Positions 43,751 through 53,240 of a stretch of 64,000 nt of DNA are shown here, piece by piece. The stretch comes from Micavibrio sp. UBA6139 (GTDB lineage Bacteria; Pseudomonadota; Alphaproteobacteria; Micavibrionales; Micavibrionaceae). Position 1 is the first letter of the stretch. The number at the start of each line of letters is the position of its first letter. The notes beneath the pieces were generated by a model. The model ran no database searches. It was not told the origin of the DNA and saw nothing but the letters and a program-made list of their open reading frames with translations. The stretch is from the NCBI GenBank assembly GCA_002423285.1, contig DIVF01000062.1, forward strand, positions 47,222 through 111,221. Reading direction: 5' to 3'. The translations under genes were made by a program, and so were the position numbers.

Positions 43751-44605
43751 ATGACAAAATTATTAGTATGCATTGATGGTTCGGCTTACGCAGATAATAT
43801 CTGCACCAACGCAGCATGGGCGGCACAGCGTATGGGTGCCAGCATTGACCTTCTCCACGTTTTGCGCCGTCATTCCGATTATCAGGCCCCCTCCAACGAT
43901 CACACAGGGGCCATCGGCCTCGGTGCGCGAAGCGAATTGCTGGAAGAACTGACCAAGGTCGATGAAGAACGTGGACGTCTTGACCTGCAAAAAGGTAAAA
44001 TCATTCTCCAGCACGGCGAAAAAAATTTAAAGAATGCAGGTATTGAAACCGTCAACCTGATCCATCGTCGCGGCAGTTTGGTTGAAAGCGTTCAGGAACT
44101 TGAAACCTCCGCCGATATTATCTTCATCGGAAAACGCGGCGAACATGCCGATCTTGATTCGGCCTTTCTGGGATCAAACCTTGAAAAAGTCGCCCGCGCC
44201 GTTCACAAACCACTCTTCATTGTCTCTTCTGTGCTGCGGCCCATCAACCGCTTCCTGATCGCTTATGATGGCAAAGATAGTGTTCGCAGCGCCGTTGAAT
44301 ATATTGCCACCCAACCCCTGTTAAAGGGGTTGGAATGCCATCTTCTGGCGGTTGAACATACAGCAGGCGATATCGACACATCGGCTTCGGTAAAGACCCT
44401 TGAATCTGCCGGCTTCAAAGTCACCGTGAAAACTGAACAAAGCAGCCAGCCCGATCAAGTGATTGCCGCCTATGTCGTCGAACACAATATCGATCTTCTG
44501 GTCACAGGGGCCTACAGCCACTCCCGCATTCGCAGCCTATTGCTGGGCAGTACAACAGCCTCGCTCATCAAGGCGTGCCTGATTCCATTGTTGCTGTTTA
44601 AATAA
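43751..44605 (+). CDS. Tandem universal stress protein (UspA family)
   Basis: A 284-residue protein with two Usp domains. The first (about 1-155) begins LLVCIDGSAYADNICTNAAW and ends FIGKRGEHADLDSAFLGSNLEKVARAVHKPLFIV. The second begins RFLIAYDGKDSVRSAVEYI and ends VTGAYSHSRIRSLLLGSTTASLIKACLIPLLLF. Both carry the G-x2-G-x9-G-S/T/N ATP-binding pattern in whole or part. It follows the sulP gene by 18 bases and is probably cotranscribed. Possible role is stress or energy-state control of the transporter. Confidence 0.93.
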   Translation: MTKLLVCIDGSAYADNICTNAAWAAQRMGASIDLLHVLRRHSDYQAPSNDHTGAIGLGARSELLEELTKVDEERGRLDLQKGKIILQHGEKNLKNAGIETVNLIHRRGSLVESVQELETSADIIFIGKRGEHADLDSAFLGSNLEKVARAVHKPLFIVSSVLRPINRFLIAYDGKDSVRSAVEYIATQPLLKGLECHLLAVEHTAGDIDTSASVKTLESAGFKVTVKTEQSSQPDQVIAAYVVEHNIDLLVTGAYSHSRIRSLLLGSTTASLIKACLIPLLLFK

Positions 44606-44720
44606 GCGCGCCTGTTTTCGGTCCTGTTGCCTGATATGCCCACGTATATCAGGTCGACCCGCATATTCACGAGTCCAACCAAAACGATTCGGTGCTGGGG
44701 GATTAGCTTTCCAGAAGGAA

Positions 44721-44795
<75 letters not shown>

Positions 44796-44957
44796 GTGCT
44801 TTGAAAAGCGTGTGGAACGTACATGATCCTTACCGGAATGTCATCCCCTGAATCGCATCTGAATTCCAGATGAATGGCCTTTTTCACGCAAAGAAAAGCG
44901 CCACCCGATAAAACCGGGTAACGCATTGATTTTTATCTCTAAATTTAAGCCGGGTGC

Positions 44958-45257
44958 CTAGCGTGATGGCACTGTACCGACCATGCAATAACGGCTCGCG
45001 GCGCGTTTTTGGGCGTTGGCGTTATCGCTTGTCTTGGTGCTACTATAGATTTCCTTGGGCTTATCTGCGGACGGATCGGCAGGTTTAACTGGTTTTTCTT
45101 TGAGAACCAGCGTGACGTTTTTACCATCCTCCGTCACGGTTGCGGTGCGGTTATCCTTTTCACAGGAAAAAGCAGCCTCTACGGCGCTGGAGCTATCACA
45201 TGCGGCCAAGGCTGCCGCCAGAAAACCCACAACCAACCCTTTTTTTACTGCGCTCAT
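44958..45257 (-). CDS. Small lipoprotein of unknown function
   Basis: A 99-residue protein with a lipoprotein signal (KKGLVVGFLAAALAAC; lipobox LAAC with Cys at 20). The mature part has a Cys pair region (FSCEKDNR and RYCMVGT), a possible beta-strand stretch TATVTEDGKNVTLVLKEKP, and a Lys/Pro/Ser-rich linker. AAGGGG precedes the ATG by 8 bases. It is divergent from the inverse-autotransporter gene. Not recognised. Confidence 0.75.
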   Translation of the reverse strand: MSAVKKGLVVGFLAAALAACDSSSAVEAAFSCEKDNRTATVTEDGKNVTLVLKEKPVKPADPSADKPKEIYSSTKTSDNANAQKRAASRYCMVGTVPSR

Positions 45258-45429
45258 ATGACCGGCCCCTTGATGAAATACCGTTAAAGAATGGCCTGAT
45301 AATACAGCCCCTAATCACCTTATGTCAAATTCAACGTGAGCGGGCGCGGCAATAACTTGTGCCATGTGCTGTAATATTCTAAGATATTGATTATTATATA
45401 CAATAATAGCACTCAGCCGATTAAGCATT

Positions 45430-47502
45430 ATGAAATCTGCCTTCTCCATCATCCTTGGGCTTGGCCTTCTGGCCACAAGCCCCGCCTACGCCGCAGAGCC
45501 GTTACAAGCCCGCGTCGAGGTAAACGGCATGGCCGGGACAGAGCGCAATCTTGGGTCCACCGGATTTTGGATACCGCTGGCGCAAGATACCGCGACAGGA
45601 CGTGTGCTTTATACGGATGTCCGCTTCATGGGCGACGACGCCGATAATCGGGAATTCAATCTGGGTGTTGGTTATCGGCAATACCGTCCGCAATGGTCCG
45701 GGGTTGTTGGCGGGCATATCTGGCTTGATCGCCGCCACAGCGAAACGAACAATAATTTTTCACAGATTACACTGGGCGGGGAATGGTTGGGCGATGTGTG
45801 GGATATCCGCGCCAATGCCTATGTCCCGATTTCAGGGGGGCAGAAATTTGAAACCGGCAACACCGCCGCCGGATCAGGCTTTGTTGGCAATCAGGTTATC
45901 ATCAACACCAGCCGCATCGATGAAGAAAAAGCCCTGCATGGTCTTGATCTGGAACTCGGCTGGCGAGCCGCCTTTATGGACGATGTCACCGACAGCACGC
46001 GCCTTTACGCAGGCGGATATTATTTTGACGACAGCGGTGCCGAAAATATCGCCGGATGGCGTGTGCGCGCAACCAGCGACATCACCAATTATCTGCAACT
46101 GGGCACGCGTTTCCAGCGTGATGATGTGCGTGGATCACAAGGGTTTTTGGAGGCAACAATTCGCTTCCCCTTCTCCAGCAAGGCGTCCTACCGCGAACAG
46201 GGCGTACGGTCCCGCCTTGATGAACGGGCAGAACGTGACATTGACATTGTCAGTATTAAGAAAACCATTGATGCCGGATCAAACCAGACATTGGTCAATG
46301 TTGCTACCGGGTTAACACAACGTGTCATCCACGTCGACAATACCGCTGCGGGTGGCGGGAATGGCACGGCAGAAACCCCTTATAACACACTGGCGACTGC
46401 ATCGGCGGCATCGCTGGCCAATGATATTATTTATATCCATACGGGCACTGGCACGACCCTTAATCAAAACGCCGGCATCAATTTGAACAAGACCGGTGTG
46501 ATGCTGCTGGGCGATGGCAGCCCCCTGACATTTGATGGATCAAAATTCGGAACATCAAACGGACGGTCGGTCAGCAATAATATTCTTGTTCCGGCGGCGA
46601 CCACCCGCCCGACCATTTCCAATGCAGCAGGCATCGGCGTCACCCTGAACGCCGATAACCTGACGATCAGCGGCTTGACGATCAGCGGCACAACACAATC
46701 GGGCATTGACGGCGACAACATCAATAACCTGACCATTGATAACGTATGGATCAATGGCAGCACAACACGGTCCGGCATTGAAATTACTTATACCGCCGGG
46801 GCAACCTACACCGCCTATATCAACAATATCCGCTCTACCGGGAATTTTTTGCATGGGATTGATATTCGTAGCAATGGTACCTCAACAGCCAACCTGACAA
46901 TCACGAATAATTATCTGGCCCAGAACACCCAGTTTGGTTTTTTTGCCCTGTTTGACGGCGCGTCACAGATGAAGGCCGATTTTATAAAGAATGACTTTTT
47001 TGATAACACACGCGACGGCTTACGCCTGACCGCGCGCGGAACCAGCGTCATGGACTCCAATATCCGCAATAACACCGTCAGCCAGAACAACGAAATCGGC
47101 ATCAACCTGCGTGCTGAAGACGGGCTAATGAAATTCCAGATGGTTGATAATCAGGTCTTTAACAATACGCAGATTGGTACCTATGTTCGCCTGCTGACCG
47201 GAAATCTTACAGGAATGATCCAGGGGAACAGCTTTACAGGGAATGGACAAAACGGCATTCGCTTTGATGATGACCACACAGCCCAGATGATCGTTGATAT
47301 GGGTGGCGGTACCTTGGGCAGCACGGGCGGCAACACAATATCCGGCAACACCCAGCCCGGCGTTCGCGTCGATCTGGATGGCGCAACACTGGATGCGCAA
47401 TATAACTGGTGGGGCACCGCTGCCGGGCCGCTGGGCGGGGATACCCTGCTGGAGGATGCATCGGGCATTGATACTTCCGGTTTCCTGACAACGGCACCGT
47501 AA
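45430..47502 (+). CDS. Inverse-autotransporter-like barrel with parallel beta-helix passenger
   Basis: A 690-residue outer-membrane protein. The Sec signal is cleaved after AYA (about residue 21). Residues about 25-265 resemble the intimin/invasin (inverse autotransporter, type Ve) beta domain: TDVRFMGDDADNREFNLGVGYRQY, GGHIWLDRRHSE, ITLGGEWLGDVWDIRANAYVPI, LHGLDLELGWR and FLEATIRFPF. Residues about 300-680 form a right-handed parallel beta-helix, with Asn/Gly/Ile-rich turns and NNxxSGNTxxGI-type repeats and an opening IHVDNTAAGGGNGTAETPYNTLATA typical of pectate-lyase-like folds. There are no Ig-like (BIG) domains, unlike classical invasins. The likely role is a surface adhesin or polysaccharide-binding protein. 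Confidence 0.8.
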   Translation: MKSAFSIILGLGLLATSPAYAAEPLQARVEVNGMAGTERNLGSTGFWIPLAQDTATGRVLYTDVRFMGDDADNREFNLGVGYRQYRPQWSGVVGGHIWLDRRHSETNNNFSQITLGGEWLGDVWDIRANAYVPISGGQKFETGNTAAGSGFVGNQVIINTSRIDEEKALHGLDLELGWRAAFMDDVTDSTRLYAGGYYFDDSGAENIAGWRVRATSDITNYLQLGTRFQRDDVRGSQGFLEATIRFPFSSKASYREQGVRSRLDERAERDIDIVSIKKTIDAGSNQTLVNVATGLTQRVIHVDNTAAGGGNGTAETPYNTLATASAASLANDIIYIHTGTGTTLNQNAGINLNKTGVMLLGDGSPLTFDGSKFGTSNGRSVSNNILVPAATTRPTISNAAGIGVTLNADNLTISGLTISGTTQSGIDGDNINNLTIDNVWINGSTTRSGIEITYTAGATYTAYINNIRSTGNFLHGIDIRSNGTSTANLTITNNYLAQNTQFGFFALFDGASQMKADFIKNDFFDNTRDGLRLTARGTSVMDSNIRNNTVSQNNEIGINLRAEDGLMKFQMVDNQVFNNTQIGTYVRLLTGNLTGMIQGNSFTGNGQNGIRFDDDHTAQMIVDMGGGTLGSTGGNTISGNTQPGVRVDLDGATLDAQYNWWGTAAGPLGGDTLLEDASGIDTSGFLTTAP

Positions 47503-47606
47503 CGCCCCGATAACATTACGAAAAATATAATCCAACGCTAAAATGCCCCCTTAGGGACAAAATTCTGGCTTCAGTGGCGAGTTTTCAATATAAACGGCTC
47601 ATCATC

Positions 47607-47777
47607 ATGACACACAAGACAACTGAACCGCAGCACAGGGGTGAATCGGGGCAAATCCGCCCTGAAAACCGAACCGAAGAGCGCGCCCGGAAACGGGCCG
47701 AAGCCCTTCGTGACAACCTGAAAAAGCGTAAGGCCCAGTCGAATTTGCGCGTGTCCCAAACGGAGAACCAAGAATGA
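47607..47777 (+). CDS. Small basic protein upstream of dcd
   Basis: A 56-residue protein, basic and helical, with [25 protein letters not shown] in the middle. Small proteins with this EALR-NLK-RKAQ pattern occur next to murA in several alphaproteobacteria. It overlaps dcd by 4 bases (ATGA), and the dcd ribosome site GGAG lies inside it. Function unknown. The start could be one of several; the ATG at 47607 is the simplest. Confidence 0.65.
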   Translation: MTHKTTEPQHRGESGQIRPENRTEERARKRAEALRDNLKKRKAQSNLRVSQTENQE

Positions 47778-48400
47778 CCAAGACATCTGCCGAACTTGCC
47801 ATGCAAGACGTTCAAGCCATGGCCCAGGAAGCCCACCCATCCTTCCCCGGCATCATGCCCGATCACTGGATCCGCGAACGTTCCGTCAATGACGGCATGA
47901 TCGAACCCTTCACCGAAAAACTGAAACGTGATGGCGTGATCTCTTACGGTCTGTCGTCCTATGGTTACGATGCACGTCTGGCTGATGAGTACATGATCTT
48001 CACCAATGTCGATAACGCATTGGTCGATCCAAAGAACTTTTCTGATAACAGCTTCGTTGAGCGTAAGGCTCCGATCTGTGTCATTCCACCAAACAGCTTC
48101 ATCCTGTGCCGCACGGTTGAATATTTCCGCATTCCAAAAGACACGCTGGTCATCTGCCTTGGTAAATCCACCTATGCGCGTTGCGGTTTGATCGTCAACG
48201 TCACGCCGTTGGAACCGGGCTGGGAAGGCCATGTAACACTGGAAATTTCCAACACCACACCACTGCCTGCGAAGGTCTATGCCAATGAAGGCATCTGCCA
48301 GTTCCTGTTCTTTAAAGGGTCCTCCGCTTGCGAAACGACCTATGCTGATCGTTCCGGTAAATATATGGGGCAAAAGGGTGTCACCCTGCCGAAACTCTAA
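47774..48400 (+). CDS. dcd: dCTP deaminase
   Basis: Homotrimeric enzyme that deaminates dCTP to dUTP for thymidylate synthesis. It has 208 residues; the core begins at about residue 28 ([19 protein letters not shown]), giving an N-terminal extension of some 25 residues. Motifs are [53 protein letters not shown] and [15 protein letters not shown] 8 bases before the ATG at 47774 supports the longer form; a start at 47855 is possible. It is coupled to the preceding small gene and lies 33 bases before murA. Confidence 0.95.
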   Translation: MTKTSAELAMQDVQAMAQEAHPSFPGIMPDHWIRERSVNDGMIEPFTEKLKRDGVISYGLSSYGYDARLADEYMIFTNVDNALVDPKNFSDNSFVERKAPICVIPPNSFILCRTVEYFRIPKDTLVICLGKSTYARCGLIVNVTPLEPGWEGHVTLEISNTTPLPAKVYANEGICQFLFFKGSSACETTYADRSGKYMGQKGVTLPKL

Positions 48401-48433
48401 TACATTCATTCCGGACAGGATTTTAAAAAGACC

Positions 48434-49774
48434 ATGACTCAAAACACCGCACCATCACTTGTCGTCACACCAGCCAATCAACCCGTTGCCAAATCCGGCA
48501 GCGATTTGATCCGCATCCAAGGCGGCAAGCAGTTAAACGGTACCATCGAAATCAGCGGCGCGAAAAACGCGGCGCTGCCGTTGATGTGTGCGGCACTGCT
48601 CAGTGAAGAAACAATTCGCTTCACCAACATGCCAACCACCTTGCGCGACATCGTCACGCTGACGGCTGTTTTAGAGGGTCTGGGCGCGACGGTTGCTACG
48701 GGCCCTGTTGGCACCATGATTGTGCAATCAAAAAATATTGGCTCATCCCACGCCGATTACGAACTGGTCAGCCAGATGCGGGCCAGCATTCTGGTTCTGG
48801 GTCCGCTTGTCGCCCGTCTGGGTCAGGCTGAAGTCTCCCTGCCCGGTGGTTGTGCCATTGGTACACGTCCGATTGACCTGCATTTGATGGGTCTGAAGGC
48901 CATGGGCGCTGAAATTCAGCTGGAAGACGGCTATGTCCGCGCCAGCGCGCCCAACGGACTTGTTGGTGCCGATATCACCTTCCCGAAAGTATCCGTCGGT
49001 GCGACCGAAAACATCATGATGGCGGCAACACTGGCCAAGGGCACCACCACACTGTTCAACGCCGCGATGGAACCTGAAATTATCGATCTGGGCGAATGCC
49101 TGATTGCGATGGGCGCAAAGATTGAAGGCCTTGGCACCGCCGAGATCAAAATCACCGGCGTTGAAAAACTGCACGGCGCAACCCATAACGTGGTCGCCGA
49201 CCGCATTGAAACCGGCACCTATATGATTGCCGTGGCCCTGACCGGTGGCACGCTGCGCCTGAAAAACACCAAAACCAAATTCCTGCGTTCCCTCATCGGC
49301 CCATTGAAAGCCGCTGGCGTTTCCATCGAAGAAGATGGCAATGACGTCATCGTCAGCCGCAACGGCACCAAACTGGTCGGCACCGATATCATGACCGAAG
49401 CCTATCCCGGCTTCCCAACCGATATGCAGGCCCAGTTCATGACCATGCTGACCCAATGCGAAGGTGCTGGAATGGTTACAGAAACCATTTTTGAAAACCG
49501 CTTCATGCACGTGCCTGAACTCTGCCGTATGGGTGCAAATATCACTGTCCAAGGCAACTCCGCCATCGTGCGCGGTGTGAAGAAATTAAAGGGCACCAAC
49601 GTCATGGCCACTGACCTGCGCGCTTCCGTTGCGCTGGTACTGGCCGGGATGGTCGCCGAAGGCTCCACCACCGTTCACCGCATCTATCACTTGGATCGCG
49701 GCTACGAAAACCTGGTGGAAAAACTTCAAGCCTGTGGCGCCGACATTGAACGCCTGAAGTCCATAGAAGCATAA
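48434..49774 (+). CDS. murA: UDP-N-acetylglucosamine 1-carboxyvinyltransferase
   Basis: First committed enzyme of peptidoglycan synthesis, 446 residues. The N-terminal 25 residues are an extension before DLIRIQGGKQLNGTIEISGAKNAALPLMCA. The catalytic cysteine is in SLPGGCAIGTRPIDLHLMGL. GEIQ-like and LEDGYVRA segments and YPGFPTDMQAQFM complete the EPSP-synthase-type fold. The active-site Cys means fosfomycin could act on it. It lies in the order small gene-dcd-murA-UPF0262. Confidence 0.97.
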   Translation: MTQNTAPSLVVTPANQPVAKSGSDLIRIQGGKQLNGTIEISGAKNAALPLMCAALLSEETIRFTNMPTTLRDIVTLTAVLEGLGATVATGPVGTMIVQSKNIGSSHADYELVSQMRASILVLGPLVARLGQAEVSLPGGCAIGTRPIDLHLMGLKAMGAEIQLEDGYVRASAPNGLVGADITFPKVSVGATENIMMAATLAKGTTTLFNAAMEPEIIDLGECLIAMGAKIEGLGTAEIKITGVEKLHGATHNVVADRIETGTYMIAVALTGGTLRLKNTKTKFLRSLIGPLKAAGVSIEEDGNDVIVSRNGTKLVGTDIMTEAYPGFPTDMQAQFMTMLTQCEGAGMVTETIFENRFMHVPELCRMGANITVQGNSAIVRGVKKLKGTNVMATDLRASVALVLAGMVAEGSTTVHRIYHLDRGYENLVEKLQACGADIERLKSIEA

Positions 49775-49794
49775 GAAAAATTAAGGGGTAGTAT

Positions 49795-49815
49795 GAAGGG
49801 GGGAATCCCCCCTTC
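49795..49815. terminator. GC-rich hairpin after murA
   Basis: Stem GAAGGGGGG / CCCCCCTTC with a 3-base loop. No T-run follows directly, so it may pause or stabilise rather than end transcription. The UPF0262 gene follows closely. Confidence 0.5.
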
Positions 49816-49850
49816 ACCCCTGTCTCTTTCCCCTTTGAGTTTTCCCCTTC

Positions 49851-50321
49851 ATGACTGGCACCCTTCATTCGGTTACGTTGCATGAAACGCATGGTTCATC
49901 ATTTTTGAATCATGAAAAGGAACTGGCGTTGAACGCCCTGCGCGAAGACAGCCTCTTCCAACCCGAAACCGATCTTCCCGGCCCTTATGATCTGGATTTA
50001 AAGATTCAGGATGGGCGATTGGTGATGGATATCCGTACCCTCGATTCCACGGCCCTCCCCACCCTCGTATTATCGATAAAGCCCTATACCCGTCTGGTCC
50101 GCGACTATTTCATGCTGATTGAAAGCTATGAAACCATCCGCCAGACCGGGAACCCCGACCAGCTGGAAGCCGTGGATATGGGCCGCCGGGGCCTGCATGA
50201 TGAGGGGGCAACCCTGCTGAAAGAGCGACTTTCCGGTAAAATTGACCTCGACCATGCCACAGCAAGGCGGCTTTTTACCCTGATTTGCGTCCTCCACAGC
50301 CAAAACTTCCCGGTTTTTTAA
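49851..50321 (+). CDS. UPF0262 family protein
   Basis: A 156-residue conserved alphaproteobacterial protein of unknown function. Visible blocks are HEKELALNALREDSLFQP, GPYDLDLKIQDGRLVMDIR, LSIKPYTRLVRDYFMLIESYE and IDMGRRGLHDEGA (here VDMGRRGLHDEGA), ending with DHATARRLFTLICVLH. No membrane segment or catalytic motif is seen. In relatives it is a neighbour of murA, hisD or infA, as here. Confidence 0.9.
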   Translation: MTGTLHSVTLHETHGSSFLNHEKELALNALREDSLFQPETDLPGPYDLDLKIQDGRLVMDIRTLDSTALPTLVLSIKPYTRLVRDYFMLIESYETIRQTGNPDQLEAVDMGRRGLHDEGATLLKERLSGKIDLDHATARRLFTLICVLHSQNFPVF

Positions 50322-50409
50322 GGGATGGTTGCTTTTCCGGGGCTTTCTGTGTAAATAAACACCTGAAATTACACCCATATTGAAATTTGAAGACCCCGAA
50401 GAAGATTAC

Positions 50410-50628
50410 ATGGCAAAAGAAGACTTGATGGAATTTAAAGGCGTTGTATCGGAAATTCTTCCGAACGCCATGTTCCGCGTTAAACTCGAAAACGATCACG
50501 AAATTCTGGCGCACACCGCCGGGAAAATGCGCAAGAACCGCATTCGCGTTCTGGCTGGTGATACGGTTATTGTTGAAATGACCCCGTATGACCTGACCAA
50601 GGGCCGTATTATTTTCCGTGAAAAATAA
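50410..50628 (+). CDS. infA: Translation initiation factor IF-1
   Basis: An S1-fold RNA-binding protein of 72 residues that occupies the ribosomal A site during initiation. The sequence is nearly invariant in bacteria: [48 protein letters not shown] and [16 protein letters not shown]. It overlaps maf by 11 bases. Confidence 0.98.
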   Translation: MAKEDLMEFKGVVSEILPNAMFRVKLENDHEILAHTAGKMRKNRIRVLAGDTVIVEMTPYDLTKGRIIFREK

Positions 50629-51199
50629 GCTGATCCTCGCCTCCGCGTCGCCGCGCCGCCTGGAACTGTTGAAACAGCTGGGCATCGTCCCCGATACTGT
50701 TTTGCCGGCTGATATTGACGAAACACCCCTGAAATTGGAATTGCCGCGTGACCACGCGCTGCGTCTGTCACAGGAAAAGGCCGCCACAATTGCGGCCCTG
50801 CATCCTGATGCCTTCGTGCTGGCCGCCGATACGGTTGTGGCTGTTGGTCGCCGCATTCTGCCAAAGGCGGAAACACTGGAACAGGCCGCTTATTGCCTGC
50901 CCCTTCTTTCGGGTCGCCGCCACACCGTTTATAACGGCATTACGGTCATTGCGCCGGGTGGCAAAGCACGCTCCCGTCTGGCCGAAACCACCGTCAAATT
51001 CACCCGCCTTCACCCCCGCGATATTCAAGCCTATCTCGATTCCGGCGAATGGCGCGGAAAGGCCGGTGGTTACGGAATTCAAGGGGCTGCGGCGGCTTTT
51101 ATTCCCTTTATTGGCGGCTCGTATTCAACTGTGGTCGGGCTATCTCTTTATGATACCATTCACCTCTTGAAGGGATCGGGATTTGTCCAAGACTGTTGA
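50618..51199 (+). CDS. maf: Maf-like nucleotide pyrophosphatase
   Basis: A 193-residue nucleoside-triphosphate pyrophosphatase thought to hydrolyse non-canonical or dTTP/UTP nucleotides. Motifs are [19 protein letters not shown], the [12 protein letters not shown] block with the catalytic Asp and [10 protein letters not shown]. The C-terminal [19 protein letters not shown] then NV-like [13 protein letters not shown] is typical. The start is a GTG within infA (11-base overlap). It overlaps the ribonuclease gene by 17 bases. Confidence 0.95.
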   Translation: MKNKLILASASPRRLELLKQLGIVPDTVLPADIDETPLKLELPRDHALRLSQEKAATIAALHPDAFVLAADTVVAVGRRILPKAETLEQAAYCLPLLSGRRHTVYNGITVIAPGGKARSRLAETTVKFTRLHPRDIQAYLDSGEWRGKAGGYGIQGAAAAFIPFIGGSYSTVVGLSLYDTIHLLKGSGFVQDC

Positions 51200-52427
51200 T
51201 ATTCTGATTGAAGAAATGGATGGCAGCCTGTGGTCTGCCGCACTGGAAGGCGGCAAGCTGACCGGTCTGGAAGTTGACCCGTCACAGGAAGAAGTCCGCT
51301 GGGGTTCCGTTTACTGGGCCCGCGTTTTCCGCATCGATACATCTCTTGATGCCGCCTTTGTCGATCTGGACGGTGCCAATAAGGGCATCCTCAACTGCGC
51401 CGATGTTTATATCACCAATGAAGACGGAACCGTCACACGCGGCGGCAGTGTTGCGATTGGTAAATTACTGCGCCCGGGCCAGATGGTTGCCGTGCAAGCC
51501 AAAAGCGGTTACCTGCCCAAAACCGAAGAAGACGACAATTTGCACAGCGAAGATAAAATCCCGCCTGTCAGCATGAATATCGCGCTCAATGGCCGCTACC
51601 TCATCTACACACCGATGGCACCGGAAAACCGTGTGTCCCAGCGAATTCGCAATAAACAATTGCGCCAAAGCCTGATGAGCATGCTGGACGCGCTTGATGA
51701 TGTGCGTGGGATGATTTTGCGCGCCGCCGCCGCCCACACGCAAACCGATATCCTGATCCGCGAATCCAAAATCCTCAAAGCGATCTGGGAGCAGTTAAAG
51801 CCGCATTTTTCCGGTGAAGAATCGGGTTTGATTATGGAGGGGCACGACGCCCTGCAACGCATTCTGGCCGATTATTCCAGCAAGCGCATTGACCGCATCG
51901 AAGTCGTCACCATGGACCATTACCAACAGGTCGAAGAATGGTGCGAAATCTTCGCCCCCGACCTTGTGCCCAAAATTGCCCCCGTTGAGGTCAATGACCC
52001 TGAAGAAGGCCTCGCTTTGTTCGAACACCGTGACCTGATGGGCCAGATCGAAGATCTGTTCCAGCCCTATGGCGTTCTGGCCAGCGGCGGCAGCATCATC
52101 ATCGAAAGCACCGCCGCACTGGTGGCCATCGATGTGAATAGCGGCGGCGACAAGCGTGGCCGCCTTGCCACCAACATCGAAGCCGCCGAAGAAATTGCCC
52201 GGCAAATCCGCCTGCGCAATCTGGGCGGGATGATTTTAGTCGATTTCCTGAAAATGAAATCCAAGGATGATGCCGAGGCTCTCCGTAAGGCGTTTGAAGA
52301 TTTCATCATGGATGACCCCTGCACCGTCCAGTTGCACGGCATGTCGTCTTTGGGCCTGATGGAAATCACCCGCTCCCGCCGGACCCCGGCCCTGCAGGAA
52401 CGCTTTGACAGCGCCTTTTCGTCATAA
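51183..52427 (+). CDS. RNase E/G-family ribonuclease lacking the zinc-link end
   Basis: Endoribonuclease of 414 residues resembling RNase G. The S1-like entry region is WGSVYWARVFRIDTSLDAAFVDLDGANKGIL. The RNase H-like and 5'-sensor blocks follow (EDKIPPVSMNIALNGRYLIYTP, RNLGGMILVDFLKMKSKDD). The catalytic region is ALVAIDVNSGG and its continuation. The chain ends at GLMEITRSRRTPALQERFDSAFSS, so the CPxC zinc-link that holds RNase E/G dimers together is absent. Short forms are known from alphaproteobacteria next to maf. The start is TTG at 51183, overlapping maf. The yacG gene commonly found next is missing before tRNA-Phe. Confidence 0.92.
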   Translation: MSKTVDILIEEMDGSLWSAALEGGKLTGLEVDPSQEEVRWGSVYWARVFRIDTSLDAAFVDLDGANKGILNCADVYITNEDGTVTRGGSVAIGKLLRPGQMVAVQAKSGYLPKTEEDDNLHSEDKIPPVSMNIALNGRYLIYTPMAPENRVSQRIRNKQLRQSLMSMLDALDDVRGMILRAAAAHTQTDILIRESKILKAIWEQLKPHFSGEESGLIMEGHDALQRILADYSSKRIDRIEVVTMDHYQQVEEWCEIFAPDLVPKIAPVEVNDPEEGLALFEHRDLMGQIEDLFQPYGVLASGGSIIIESTAALVAIDVNSGGDKRGRLATNIEAAEEIARQIRLRNLGGMILVDFLKMKSKDDAEALRKAFEDFIMDDPCTVQLHGMSSLGLMEITRSRRTPALQERFDSAFSS

Positions 52428-52442
52428 AAATAGCCAAAAATC

Positions 52443-53240
52443 TTAAGGATTCCGGGGATTCCAACCCCGGTGAATTAGGGGCTGGACAATCCGCCCCCCA
52501 AACCTTATAACCCCTGTTACCGAAACGTGGCCATGTAGCTCAGTCGGTAGAGCAGACGATTGAAAATCGTCGTGTCGTTGGTTCGATTCCGACCATGGCC
52601 ACCACTTCTTTCCCCCGCATCCCCGAACCAACGGTCTTTTTGATTGTCCTTGCGGACGGGGAATACGCTTATGATCTGGATGTTGAAAATATACTTCATT
52701 GCCTAGCTTTTCAGCCAAATAATATATTTTATGCATCATAGCTTGGGTAAAAGGCATGAATTTTCTGAATATAAGCTTTTCGCTTTCATCAAAAAGGGTT
52801 TCTTCAACATATTTAAAAGATAAAGAAAGGTCACCAGCATCTTTTAATATGGCACTCATAATATCATTTGCCGCCGCAGCATGACTTAAAATAACCTGCT
52901 GAATTCTTACATCACCTTTTTGGGCCAGATAAAGCTGACGGCAATACTCATCAAAAGATTTAGTATGATCTCGATTTATAAATTTCCATTTTAATACATC
53001 AGAGTGATCTTTAAGCTTTGTCACGGCTCGTGTCCCGTGCAACACCATAATTTGTTGAGGATATTTAGAAAGCGTCTCCATATTCATCAAAATCGACTCA
53101 AATTTATCGCCCTTATATGCCTCCATCGCAATGTAATCAGGCAATACAATCTTATTATTTGGCGAATCAGAAAAATAATTTAAAAGCTCTTCACTATTCA
53201 ACATAGTGCTGTCAGCTAAGATAATTGAGGTCTTGCTCAT
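52443..53240 (-). CDS. AT-rich foreign gene, perhaps PIN-like, running into tRNA-Phe
   Basis: An open frame of 265 residues whose first roughly 195 lie in unusually AT-rich DNA (about 52650-53260), quite unlike the flanks. Residues 1-195 (ILADSTMLNSEELLNYF, VLPDYIAMEAYKGDKFE) have acidic positions that suggest a PIN-type nuclease fold, though I cannot confirm it. The remainder reads antisense through tRNA-Phe (the tell-tale SESNQRHDDFQSSALPTEL), so the native end is probably lost near 52655. It looks like cargo or a remnant of an element that used tRNA-Phe as its site. The start ATG at 53240 has GGGA 6 bases upstream. No integrase is nearby. Confidence 0.6.
   Translation of the reverse strand: MSKTSIILADSTMLNSEELLNYFSDSPNNKIVLPDYIAMEAYKGDKFESILMNMETLSKYPQQIMVLHGTRAVTKLKDHSDVLKWKFINRDHTKSFDEYCRQLYLAQKGDVRIQQVILSHAAAANDIMSAILKDAGDLSLSFKYVEETLFDESEKLIFRKFMPFTQAMMHKIYYLAEKLGNEVYFQHPDHKRIPRPQGQSKRPLVRGCGGKKWWPWSESNQRHDDFQSSALPTELHGHVSVTGVIRFGGRIVQPLIHRGWNPRNP
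52529..52604 (+). tRNA. tRNA-Phe (GAA anticodon)
   Basis: A 76-base cloverleaf with an encoded CCA: acceptor GGCCATG/CATGGCC, D-arm AGCTCAGTCGGTAGAGC, anticodon arm ACGAT-TGAAAAT-CGT with anticodon GAA, and T-arm GTTGGTTCGATTCC. It ends the infA-maf-ribonuclease block, as in relatives, and forms the left flank of an AT-rich islet. Confidence 0.97.

Noticed and set aside
52443..52604. C-terminal part of the islet frame as real protein
   Set aside because: It is the antisense translation of tRNA-Phe and of GC-rich flanking DNA.
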